From assembly GCF_040954835.1 (NCBI RefSeq), contig NC_090696.1, positions 72,105,722-72,169,721 on the forward strand: 64,000 nucleotides of DNA, read 5' to 3'. The position numbers and the translations under genes are program-made. The DNA comes from Lepisosteus oculatus. Its lineage: Eukaryota; Chordata; Actinopteri; Semionotiformes; Lepisosteidae. Positions 20,801-32,800 of the stretch are shown piece after piece. The notes below the pieces were generated by a model. It did not search any database. It worked only from the letters and a program-made list of their open reading frames with translations, and was not told the DNA's origin. Each line of letters starts with the position of its first letter. Position 1 is the first letter of the stretch.

Positions 20801-23800
20801 GAGACCAAAAACAACCCTCAGAGACCTACAGTGTCTCATAATTGAGACGGGAGGAACTATGAGAGAGTCAACGAGAGCTCATGGACTCCACAAACCTGGG
20901 TCGTATGGTAGAGGGATGAGGATGAAGCTGTATTTGAGAAAAGCTCACACAAAGTCCTGTGTTGAATATGTGTATAGGAGTCTCTGTAGCAATGTGGAAA
21001 CATTTTGTGGCCTGATGAGACAGAAATGGAGTTATTTGTTCTAAATGCCAAAATAAGAGCATGGCTTGTCAAAATAGAAAGCAGATCCTGGAGCAAAACC
21101 AGGACCGTCTGCAAAAGACATGTAACTGAGACGGAGAGTCATATTTCAGCAGGCCAGTGACCTTAAACATAAAGCCCAGGCAACCCTTGAGTAGCTTGAA
21201 AAGAAGAAGGTGGGAGTCCTTGAGTGTCCTAGTCAAAGTCAGGCTCAAAAACCCACAGGAAATTTGTTGGAGGAACTCAAGATTGCAATTGCAACCAGAA
21301 CACCGGCTCTCCCCTAGTAACATGCAACAGCTGGAGAGATTCTGCAGGGAAGACAGGGTGACAATTTAAACCGGCAAGATGTGAAAAGCTGGTTACAACA
21401 CACCGCAAAAGACTTGAGGCTGTAATTGCTGTAAAGTGGGAAGTAATTAAATATTAAATGCATTAGGTCTCAGGGGGGTGCATACTTGTCCAAGCTGGAT
21501 TTTTCTGTTTTCTGTTTTACATAACATGTTTTACGCTCCATCAAAATGTTAAGTATGTTTTTTTTAATCGTACAGAAAAAAATCCTGTTTAAATGTGTTG
21601 CAATTTGAGGTTTTAACAGACATAAATTGGTAGAAGTCCAAGGGGTATCAATACTTTCTACACCTACTGTATATGAAACATATGAACTTACTTTGCTTTT
21701 TGCTACTTAAACTAAATGTTTTTTTTAATACCCAGCATTTCTTTTATTTATGATTCTGTGTGGGTTTTTATTATTATTTCTTAGTAAATTCTTTTTCAGG
21801 CCAAAGTAGTTCCTTGGAAGACTTCAGAACTTGGCTTTAAGGCACTGTGCTGATGGTGTTTTTCCATGAAACAAGTTGGAAAGCCTGTTTTTGTCAATCT
21901 GATCTAAAGGTTTTCAAGTCTTGGATTAATCCCTGATGGTAATAGCAAACATGTATTTTGTATTAATTCCAGAAGGCAGCTGCGTCAGCATGCGTAAGCT
22001 GCAAAGGAACAAGTAAAGGTTTATTCCACGCTGGAAGGAGAAACAAAAAAGTTTATTTTCTTCTCTTTTCAGTATGTGTTTTGTGTGCTCTCCTGTTTAT
22101 TCAAGTATTTAAACACACCATAAAACTGTGATCTTAAATATCCAGGAGTCCAGAAAATTTCCACTTTAGAGTTTATTCTATTTCAAGGTCTCATTGATGA
22201 AGTGTTTCTGTACAATTTGTTTCATCAGATTGGAATTATCGGAGGTTCTGGACTGGATGATCCAGATATCCTGGAGGGCAGGATTGAGAAGTATGTCGAC
22301 ACACCCTATGGAAAGGTATATTGTATTGTTTTTTAAGCATCTAAAATGTTCTCAAATTCTGCGATACAAAGGACAAATCAGTTACTGGAGTTTAGAAATT
22401 TAGAGATTTCCGTCACTTTTAAAACTTTCATGTATTTATAAAGCTTTATGAGGAGTCTGTTTATAGATGTGTTCAAACTAAAGCATAGAGTTCCTTCTGG
22501 AATATATAATGCTTTATTATTCAAGTCACTGATATGCGAGAAAACAAATTCTGATAACAATTTTGATCAAGTGCGAAGAGCTAGGAAGATCTGAGGTGAT
22601 GAAATATTTAATATATTTGTTTGGCTTATAGGCTTGGTTTCTTGAGGATACCATTAAAATACAAAGGTATGACAACCTTCACAGAAGCAGAAGACTGGCA
22701 AATTTGCATTGTACTTATTGACCATATACTTATAATGCTGTTTTTAAACATTGGAATTTGCCTTTAAGAACTTGCAGCACACTTTGTAAAGAAACGTATG
22801 ATGGGCTCCCCTTCAAACTGTTTTGCAAAGGAATGTGGGAATTTGATATTTATCTATAACTGTGGCTAGAACTCACTCAGTAACCAATCTCAGCATAAGG
22901 GATTGATTTAGACTTTTTGATGTTGAAGAAAATAATAAAAAATAGAAGATATTTTAAACTCCAAAAGAAAAAATCCTTTCGCAAATGTGAAGCAGGGTTC
23001 GTAAAACCAAATTGCACAACATGTTTGTTATTCAAAACTTCTTTAAAGAAGTGTTACGTAAACAACTGATAAATCTGAGATTGTAGAATATTGGCTGTGA
23101 CAAGTGTTTTTCAGATAACTTGTGAGGTGTTTTTTTTTTAATTTCATTCAAGTGAGACAGATATGGTTGCAGATTGGGTACTGTTATCTTGCTTGAAAGG
23201 TTCAGTTTTGTTTACCTGTCAGGGAATGTTCTACACGGACAGATTAAAGGAATTAAACCCTTTTAGTCTTGAACAGAGAAGATTATTTGGCAATCCTTTG
23301 GCATGAAAAATGCAGTTTAACTCCAATTTATTATTTTTATCTTAAATAAATTTAGCCCTTCTTGTTATTCGGTACTCCTAAACAGTCCTGAACCCAAGCG
23401 CATTAACAAATTAATGAATAAACATAGAATAGAATAGTTTAATGTAGTTGATTGTTTTGAAGAAACACCATTGGAGAAACGTGTCTAAAAAACTGAGATT
23501 GGGGTGTTAACAAGTTTGAGATTCACTTAATTTGAAGTCTTTCTTTAATGTTAATAACCTCTGATGGTGGAGTGTATTAGGGATTGGATGCTAGGCTGTT
23601 TTTCTCTGCAGTTCATGTTAAATTACTGGAAAAATGTCCTGTGGTTCTGGTGTGAGATGATCTTCAAGAGCAAGAACGTGAAAAAATTTTAAAAGGCCAG
23701 AAAAGCAGGAATAAAACACAAAATCTAGTTTTAACCTTTTGCCTTCAAAGTTACCACTCATTGCTAGGCTGCGATAATTTCCTGACTGGACCCACGGTGA

Positions 23801-26800
23801 ATCTTCTTCAAGCGTAATTAGTTTAATAGCTGTAACACAAGCTTGCTCATGTCCAGTTTTTGGGGATTTGATTTGGATTTGAGTGTCACCAATGTCAACT
23901 CCCCAACAGTGTATTTACTTGATTTCTAATAATACATTAAGTATTTCATAATGCAAAAGGGTAATTTCAGAAATAGCTTTCGGTTCCATTTCAGAATAGC
24001 CTTTTTTTTGTGAACCCTTTAGAATGTTCTGAATTTCTGCATAAATTTGACCTAAAATGTTATCAGATCTTCATCTAAGTCATAAAAATAGATAAAGAGA
24101 ACCCAATAAAACAAATAATGCACAAAAGGATCTACTTTTTAGTTAATTTATTGATCAAAATGATCCAACATTGAATGTCGGAAAAACTATGTGAACCTGT
24201 ACACATACCTACAACCTACAAACTTTCTAGCACCACTGTATGTGGGATTATATTGCACCATTGAGCTTCAGGCATGGATTGGGTGGAGTTCCTAACTGAA
24301 GAATCAAGCATCATTAGTAATAGAGCTGGTGATAGCTTTGGTGCTTGACTAAGATCTTGCAGCATTTTACAATAAATGTGTTTAATGCAGCAGCATAATA
24401 ACAGCACATCACTTCCAAGGTGCTCCCACTGCTGCTGCAGAGTCTCTTACAGTAGGTTACGTTTGGCCCGAAGTCGAATATAAGGTAACAGATTGGCGAA
24501 TCTAAAACACAAAAATAGTTGACGGTTTTTTTTTTATACCCAGGTGTTATCACACCTTGGCTCACAGCTATGAACCCTGTAACTGCACAAGGGAGAATGA
24601 CAAAGTGTGGGCCAACGCCTCTGATCCCACCCACGTTTGAGCCACTCCCCTTTCAGTGCCTCACAGGCACCAAAGCAGCACCGCTGGAGATTCTGCACTG
24701 ATCATATGAAACGCACGTCCCTCATCGATAGCATTGCAAATCTGTACATTTCCAGGAGCCCAAAGGGATCTCATTGTGTCGCCCAGAGAGATCTGGCTGA
24801 CTAACCCCAACCCTCTTTGGCACTGAGATTTTGTGCCAATACGTAGGGAATCCTACGTTCATAGGGCCCAACCTCTATTCTGGCAAGTCCCTTTATCACT
24901 TGAGCAACCCCTGAGACACCTTCTTTTTTCCATATTTGAGTACTGATTCTTCCCAGTGCTTAGTACTGAAGTCCCTAGGTGATGTTCGTCAGGTTCAGTA
25001 AGGGAAAACCGCACATACTGTACGACTGCAAGACTAAAGAAAGATGGGTTTTAGAGCACTAAATGTATTAAAATAATATGATTCCAAAGTATTTTCTGTG
25101 ATTGTATGTAGAAGGGGGAATATTGATGGACGTCACTGGAAATGTTGACTGCACAATTGGAAGAAATGAGAATTAGTAAGAGGGGGATCAATGTGACTTT
25201 CCTCTGTTTTTCAGCCATCAGATGCTCTCATAGTAGGGAAGATTAAACATGTGGACTGTGTCCTGCTTGCAAGGTAAGAAACTTTGGATTGCCAATAATG
25301 ATATTAAATTATTACAGTTACAGGGCTTGTTTAGCTGTATTTGTAAGTGGAAGGTGTGAAGATATAGATTCTACTCCTAGACAAATCAGTTTAATATTTT
25401 CTCTGCAACAGAAATATACTGAAAACACCATTAATACCACAGCCGATTAGCTGTGTTTTCTATACTTTTTCCCATTTCTTTGTCTCTCAGCGCCCCCTTG
25501 TGGTGTATATAGGGAACTTGCACGTCCGGTTAAAGTGCTTTTACTGTGCGATTTGAGCGAGCAGGTTAGACTTCAGGCTCACAGGCGCAGGAATATGACG
25601 TACATAACAGGGTTTCCACTGCCCAACACAAAGTTAGTGTTAACATTTCATCACGCCGGTGTCCTCTTTGGTTAACTGAATCAATTTACAGCTACTATGT
25701 ACTCTTATTACTGTTTGTAATACCTGCTAGTCACACAGTATTTGCAGTTTTACATGTGGGTTTCCCTTTAAAGGCATGGCAGGCAGCACACCATCATGCC
25801 GACTGACATCAATTACCGAGCGAACGTCTGGGCCCTGAAAGAAGAGGGCTGCACTCACCTGTTGGTGACCACAGCCTGTGGGTCACTCAGAGAGGAGATC
25901 CAGCCTGGGGACATTGTCATTCTTGACCAGTTCATTGACAGGTAGGCCACACAGCCATGGAGTTTACAGTACTAACTTCTTTATAAGCATCTGTGAATCT
26001 CCTGGGCGAAATTGCAAGAATATTGGGATATTGGGAGACAGAGACAACATCAGCAGGCAGTTACACACTGGAGATGTTTAATGGAAGACGTTTTGATAAT
26101 GCTTCTGACATCTCGTAGGTAGTGTTGGTATCTGGGATCGTTCTGAATGAGCTTTTCTAGTATATTTTATTGGGGATGAAATGTCTCCTATTGGCCATTT
26201 TTAGAAGAATCTCAAAGGTGAGCTGGAAGAATCGGGGTCTGATCCAAGACTGCCTGGATTGTAGATTTAATTGTCCGGCTTGGAGATGGGAGATATGTCA
26301 CAGACTGGAGGCTGAGCTGCTCACTGCTTGCTACCGAGCCTGTGTGCTGAGCCAGTGTCTGACCGTCCCGTCCTCAGGCTGGTTCATGGACTTCGGTTTT
26401 ACCAGGTTGCACAGTCTGGCAGGAGAAGGAATGGTCAGAAACTAGTTTTCGGTGGGAGTGCGCAGGTATTGCCTCTCCTGTGTTACAGGTCCCAGTGACA
26501 TTATCTTGGGATTACCATAACACTGTGATTGCTTGCCCCTTATTAATTTAAATAAAGAGCGCAGCATAGTCTTACAGACAAAATAAACTTACCTCTTCTA
26601 ACATGACATCTTATTTGTACCTGAAACAAAGTTAACATGCGCAACTGAGAATTGTCATTTTTAAAAGCTGGGCCTCTACATAAAGTCAGTCTTCACGTCT
26701 CTTCTTATATAATATAAAACACTCCAACATCACATCTCTCTCTCATCCCACATCAGCAGGGTCCGCTTGTCGGGACGTCCGTCTCCATTTGGTGGTTTGA

Positions 26801-29800
26801 ACCAAATCTTTGAGCTGACGTTGCCATTAAATGCGACCGAAAATACTCCAACCGGCGAAAACACTCCAACAACACATATAACAGTTTAATGAACTCCTAG
26901 ATTTTAACAAGAATTTAATGTTATGCACAGCAAATAAATTATTACTCAGCTGTAAATAAAAAGTATTAAGAGGAGACAATTAAATACCTTAAGTGTTTTT
27001 ATTGAGCCTTGTTTATTTAAACAGAGCATAGCTTAGTAACCAATCTTCCGTCTGCTTCCCTAACTGAGACTTTTCAGTCTCCAGCTGCTCCATAGAAAAT
27101 AGAAGGAAGGGCTAAATAACCAACATTACGATACCATGAATCGGATCTCAGCTACTCCTTACACCAGGCTGTTGCAGAAATGTTTTAATGAGAAATACTT
27201 CAGCACTTGCCTCTTCTAAAGAATTTCTGAAACGTTTCTGGCATCTACTGCCCTACTGCAGAGGAGGAATAACATAACCAGTTGTGCCACAATTCAATTC
27301 ATTTCAAAGACAAGCTGTACCGGTCTTAAATATTAGCAAAACTTTGTGTTTGCAGTACAGGAAAATAAAATGTGACACCAACAGTTACAATTAAGAAATT
27401 CCCAGGACACACCTCAGAGTACAACAAAGAAGATCTCGCCCCGTATTAGAAATGCAGAATATCTGCCTGCTAATTATGAAGTTGAGGTAAACATATAGTC
27501 TGCCTGTTTAAAAGTGTTTTCTAGTACAAACTCAGAAGAAGAAATTCAACTGTTGAACATGAACAACACATCACACCCGAAGAAGGCTCTACGGCCGAAA
27601 TATTGTGTTTTCTTTCTTCTTTTTTTCAGCAGGGAATAAACCTATTACTTGTTCCATATAAAACAATGGCCTACTGATATATTCTGTGACCTGGGAAATG
27701 TTTGATATTTTCACACATAACCTCCTGGGACACAAATACAGACTATATAAAACAGCACACATCGGTGTAACTATAAAATAGTGATCTAGGTTAAATTAAA
27801 TGCGGTTTTCCTCCCACACCTTCTCTCATGCGCAGAGTTTGTATGTTCTCCCTGAGTTCACCTGGGTTTTTGCCAGGTGCTCCGAGCTGGTGGGTTAATT
27901 GGCTTCTGGTAAGATTGGCCCTGGTGCGAGTGTCTGCCTGTGATGAACCATGTTGCATGTTGCATGTCTGCATGTTGACCAGGGATGTACCATGCCTTGC
28001 TTCTCCTGTTGCTTGCTGGGATAGACTCTGGCCTTGAATCGGCTGAAGTGGTTAAAAATGCACGAATGGGTCTTCTTTTCCTTCTCTTATACAAACATTT
28101 TTTTTTTCATCTTAATATTTGCTGACCTGACCCGGATTGTAATTACAGCTTTTTGTTAGAAAAACATTTTAAAATCCTGCCACTTCTGGCATACTCCAAA
28201 AACTACTTTTCTTCACTTATTTTTTTCCCCATGGTGGAGAAGACTACTAGGAAGGGCTCAATTGAATATGTAATTATGTTTTCACTGTCTTTTGGTCAAA
28301 ATATGCACACCTTGAATCCAAAAAGAAAATACATTGTAAATGTACAACAGGAAAGAGGTGATGTTGTGATCAGGAAGTTGTTCTAACTTAAGAAGTGAAA
28401 GAATACCTTATCCATCTTATCTTATTATCTTTAAAAGATCCATCCAGGCACAATGTTTAGGTAAAATAAATTCTTCAGCTGCGTGATCACGACACTGGTG
28501 CCTTATCTCAATGGTCCTTTGTGGTAAAATAAGACACCCCCAGTGTTCATCAGCAGGAAAGGTTACAGCAGCTGGTGTGATGGAAAAATATTTGTAGTAT
28601 GTGGACCCATTTTCAATAGCCTTGTAGAAGTATGTTAATCTACCGGTCTGTTTTAAGACACAGGTTTCACAAAAATGCAGATTCGATTTTTTTTTTTTCC
28701 CTGGCTATATTTGACTTGCAAACACACCACCGGGTGAATCATGCAAGATGCATCCAGATAATCCAGATATTCTTCTCTATCCTGTCTATCCACAGTGCCC
28801 GGCTCTGCTCTTGAGTTCCCTGTTAAGGCTTAGTGTGGTTTTTGGGACTGGGCAAATTAACTCTTACTGGTAATCACACCCAACCAAGTCTAGGAAGCAG
28901 CCTTCTGAGGAAAGCACCACCGGAAATGGATGATTTTTTAATAATTGGAAAGGTTTTCAGTTCTCTTGGCCCACGTCTGGCACGTATGGAGGAAGGAATT
29001 CTTAGAAGGACAGATTGCTACTTGTCACCTGCGATCTGCATTCCAGTTGCCAGCCCTAAATTTTGCACGTAAAAATCGGAACAGCAGTGTAAATTAGTCA
29101 ACAGGGCAGTGGGCCCCTACAGGACCTGGAATTCACCTACCGGTCTACCAGCAGTTGGAGTTCTGCAGCACTATTGCCCATCGATTCACAAACGGTGTCT
29201 AAAGCATCATTCCAAAACTGTCCCATGAATGCCCAGTTGAGTTCAGATCCAGTGGCTGAGAAAGCCGTGACATGCGGAGAACATCAGTCTCGGCTCTTTG
29301 TGAGCACGCATGCTCCTGGGAGACACCCCTCCTGATAGGAAAGACATGCTGCAGCAGGGGGTGAAGATGATCACTCGATACCATATAGTAGTGACTAGAA
29401 CTGACACTGCATACTAAAGGAATTTGTGCACCCAAACCAATCCAGGAAAATGAGCCCTACAGCTTTACACAACCCTTAACTATTGGAACCAAGCACAGAG
29501 GGTTATAGAGGTCTCTAGTTTGGCACCACACATCCACTTGTCCAGTTCGATTTTTTTTTTTAACGACCTTACTTTTTTTATTGGTGCTTTAAATTTCTGC
29601 GAGGTTTGGGTTTCTCTTTCTGTACGCAGAAGGTTGAAGCGTGGAAAATGAAACGGAAACCTGTAAATGGTGACCTTCAGCAGCACAGGTGTTTTATAAG
29701 GCCGTCAGGTGTGATGACTAAACGAGAAAGCTATGTAAACAGCTGTTTGGGCTCCGCCTTCAGGTGAGCTTTGTTTAAACCTCCCTCACGCTTGCTTTCA

Positions 29801-32800
29801 TGAACGTGCTCCGTCGGCCGTGTGGTCTGTGTCCTTGTACTTTTTTCTGTCTTCTTTTCTTCTCTCTTCTTTACAGTACAGAAAATTGAATATTGGGTTG
29901 AGGTCAGATTAAGAGCTTTGGCTGTTCCTTTAATACATCAGACCATTTGTCCATGTGACTCTAGGCCTCCGAGGTCACTGGGTTCTGTGTAGTTTCTTGA
30001 TTATGGATGAATCGCGTATAATTTAGGAAGCTTCAAAATCCCTGTGAGGAACCAAATACCACGGAAGTTGCATCTGCCATTCTTCCCTGAATTGTTATTA
30101 ATAACCTTCTCGGTGCAAAAATGTCGTATATTAATAATGTAGGTCCGCATGGTGGCGCAGTGGTTGGCTGCCTTGCGTTCTGGACCTGAGCTGCACAATC
30201 TCCCTGTTTTTGTGTGCCCTTGCTCCAGGCACTCTAGTGTCCACCTACAGTCCAAAGACATACCGGTAGGTTAAGTGACTTCTGGGAAAATTGGAGCTGG
30301 TGTGAGTGAGCGTCTGTGTCTGTGGCTCTGTCCTGCGATGGTCCTGTGCAGGGTGTACCCGCCTGTTCCCAACTGGAAGAGGCTCTGGCTCCCCCGCGAT
30401 CCCAAACTGAACGAAGCCGTTAGAAAACGGACAGATTCATAATGTGATACGGACTATACTCGTATCAGGGTCCTAATGGACTAGCTTAGTGGGGAGGTAA
30501 GTGCTCTGGCCCTAAACGATTTACTAAATTAATATAGTTTTCAATATGAAGAGGCAGTTGTCAGAACCCACCTGGCATTTGATTTAAATTTCTCCACCTG
30601 ATCAAATGGCTGCCATCCTTTGGAATCAATAGGATCAGCTGTAGTCAGGTGTCATTCATCCTGACAATATTCATTATAAAGACAAATGCATCATTCCAGT
30701 TTACTTCTCCGTATTGCTGATGCATGAGTTAGTTCATATCTAACTCATCTTGAGCAGCACTTTCCCATATGTTCATGTAAATTGTATGATTGGTCATATT
30801 TGTACCCACATTCTAAATAAATATGTGCTCTTTTGTTTAGGTGCCCTAACATTTGAGTCAGTGAACATCTTTTGCATTATTATGCTTTGGTTTGAGAAAG
30901 ACATTGAAATGTTCACGAGCTACTGACTACCTATGAATATTTTTCTCGGTGTGTGTGCAAGTTTTATTTCTCCAAAACAATGGAAATGTTTCAATTCCAT
31001 TTTCTGTTTTGTGATGATGTGTCTGGGCCTCTGTACTGACAGTGAGTGGCGAAGGCTTGTTGTTCTCTGTGACAAGCTGCCAAATGTTTGAATAGAGATG
31101 CCACCATCTAGGTGCATCTTGTAGGGATTTTGAAGAGCTTTGTGAATGGAAGACCTCTGGTGATGTGACAGACAAAACCATTACAATAAGCTGTAATATA
31201 GAACTGATAAGGCACTGATAAACAATATTAGAAAAGTACAGTCCAGTATGTTGAATAAACTTTTTTCTAATATATTTTCCTTTAAAACAGTCAAAGTCCA
31301 TAGAAAGTCTTCATGCCAGTCCATGAGTTCAACAGAGAGGTAAACAGTACTTTAGTCTATCCGTTTATGCAGCATAGAAAGTGAAACCGAACAACAAGGG
31401 AAAAAGTGTATAGTTAGCAGCTGTTTAACCATATGCTGGCCAACTAACAGAAGTTGACTGGAAAAAATAAAGGAAGAAATATTTCCTTTATGCATCGGTG
31501 CTGATTTAGGAAAGCATTCTGTTGTTTGCCTCTGTTTGTGTTGGTTTCAGTTGCTATTACAAGCCGTGACAAGCATTGTGCAGCTCGCAGTGGAGCTACA
31601 TGTTGGGACTTGTTCTGACTTGCTGCACTGCGTGTGACTGCATATTTGTTCAGGGTTAGCGAGTGGTGTGATTTCACGTCAGGCTGGTTCCTTCCATCTG
31701 TGTGTTTTTTTTTTATAAAGACGGCCTTGTGTTGCAGTGCCCTTTCATTGGACCGATTTTATATGAAGAATTCCAAGTTTAAAATCCCACAAAGGCTTGT
31801 TGCAACGCTTTTGTACGGTTGGGTATTTGCCCAGTCAGGAGTTTTATTTAGGTTTGGTTTAGGCAGCCTGGGTACATACAGGTGTTGGAACGTCACGTGT
31901 ACTTTGATGTTCAAAGACATGTATTGGCGTTTTAGAATCTAGCATGAGAATCCAGCCTGCTGAACCACATCACGGTGATACACTTCTGGTGATATGTTTG
32001 AGTCTGTGTAGTGCAGAGCCTTGAAACAGACACTGTCAACTGTTGTAAACAAATTCAGTGGGCTTATATGCATAACCGCTGAGCAAGGTTTGTGCCACAT
32101 GTGTTACAGACCACCAGCCTTGCATCACAGTGTGAACTGAATATTTCTTTGGATCGCTGATATTACACTTGTTACAAGTCTTGCGGGTTATTATTACTGC
32201 ATTGTTGTAAGCTGTGTAAAGAATGTAGGTAAATTTACCTTGTATACTTACCCTGTCTGGATATATGGTTATGACTCCTGGAAAATGACCTTTTACAGTT
32301 GGCTCATCAGGAAAGTAGCACAGCGGCAACATATCAACCATATTATCTTGGTACTGTAGGTAACGGCAGAGTTGGTTTTTGTTTCTCCTGCTGAGGCCTG
32401 GTATTAAACTTTAACCCTGTGCAGATGCCAGCTCATTTGTTCAGTGCTCCTCACCAGGTTGGTCTTCTAGTCCTGCTGTTGCTGGAAAGAACCCTGACAA
32501 GGGTGCGAATCTGTGCAGTCTGGGTGTAGATGGAATTTGGCAGAAACCCGTCCTTTTCTGGCCCACCACTTTTGTTGTTGAAATTACTTCATACTTGCCC
32601 ATCCCAACATGTGGAACTGAAGCATCTTTTCTCCATCAGCCACAGAAAGCCCAAGCAAGTGCTCACCTCTGAGCTACAGCGTATTGTCTAAAAGGGAGAT
32701 ACAGGGCAGCAAAGCAGGGTCTCTAACATTCAAGTCCTTGTTAGAGTATTTTTAGAAAGCTAGCCTGCTTTCTCGGTTTAGGGAGGGCAATTTCAGAGCT

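Larger units (their letters stand above)
14880..22228. other. mtap intron 1
   Basis: This is a 7.3-kb intron. Its first 700 bases remain CpG-rich. It holds a short repeat module at 15775-15818, DNA transposon debris at 18160-18790, a Tc1-like element at 20252-21669 and a reverse repeat module at 21970-22045. Between these, 16000-18150 and 18800-20250 are unclassified. Confidence 0.6.
22316..25214. other. mtap intron 2
   Basis: AT-rich 2.9-kb intron. A DNA transposon fragment lies near 24080-24215, and 24560-24990 looks like a decayed dispersed repeat I cannot classify. The rest shows nothing. Confidence 0.5.

Noticed and set aside
32500-32760. Possible hAT transposase C-terminus in mtap intron 4
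   Set aside because: Only a weak resemblance in a broken frame; the conserved hAT dimerisation motif is not present.
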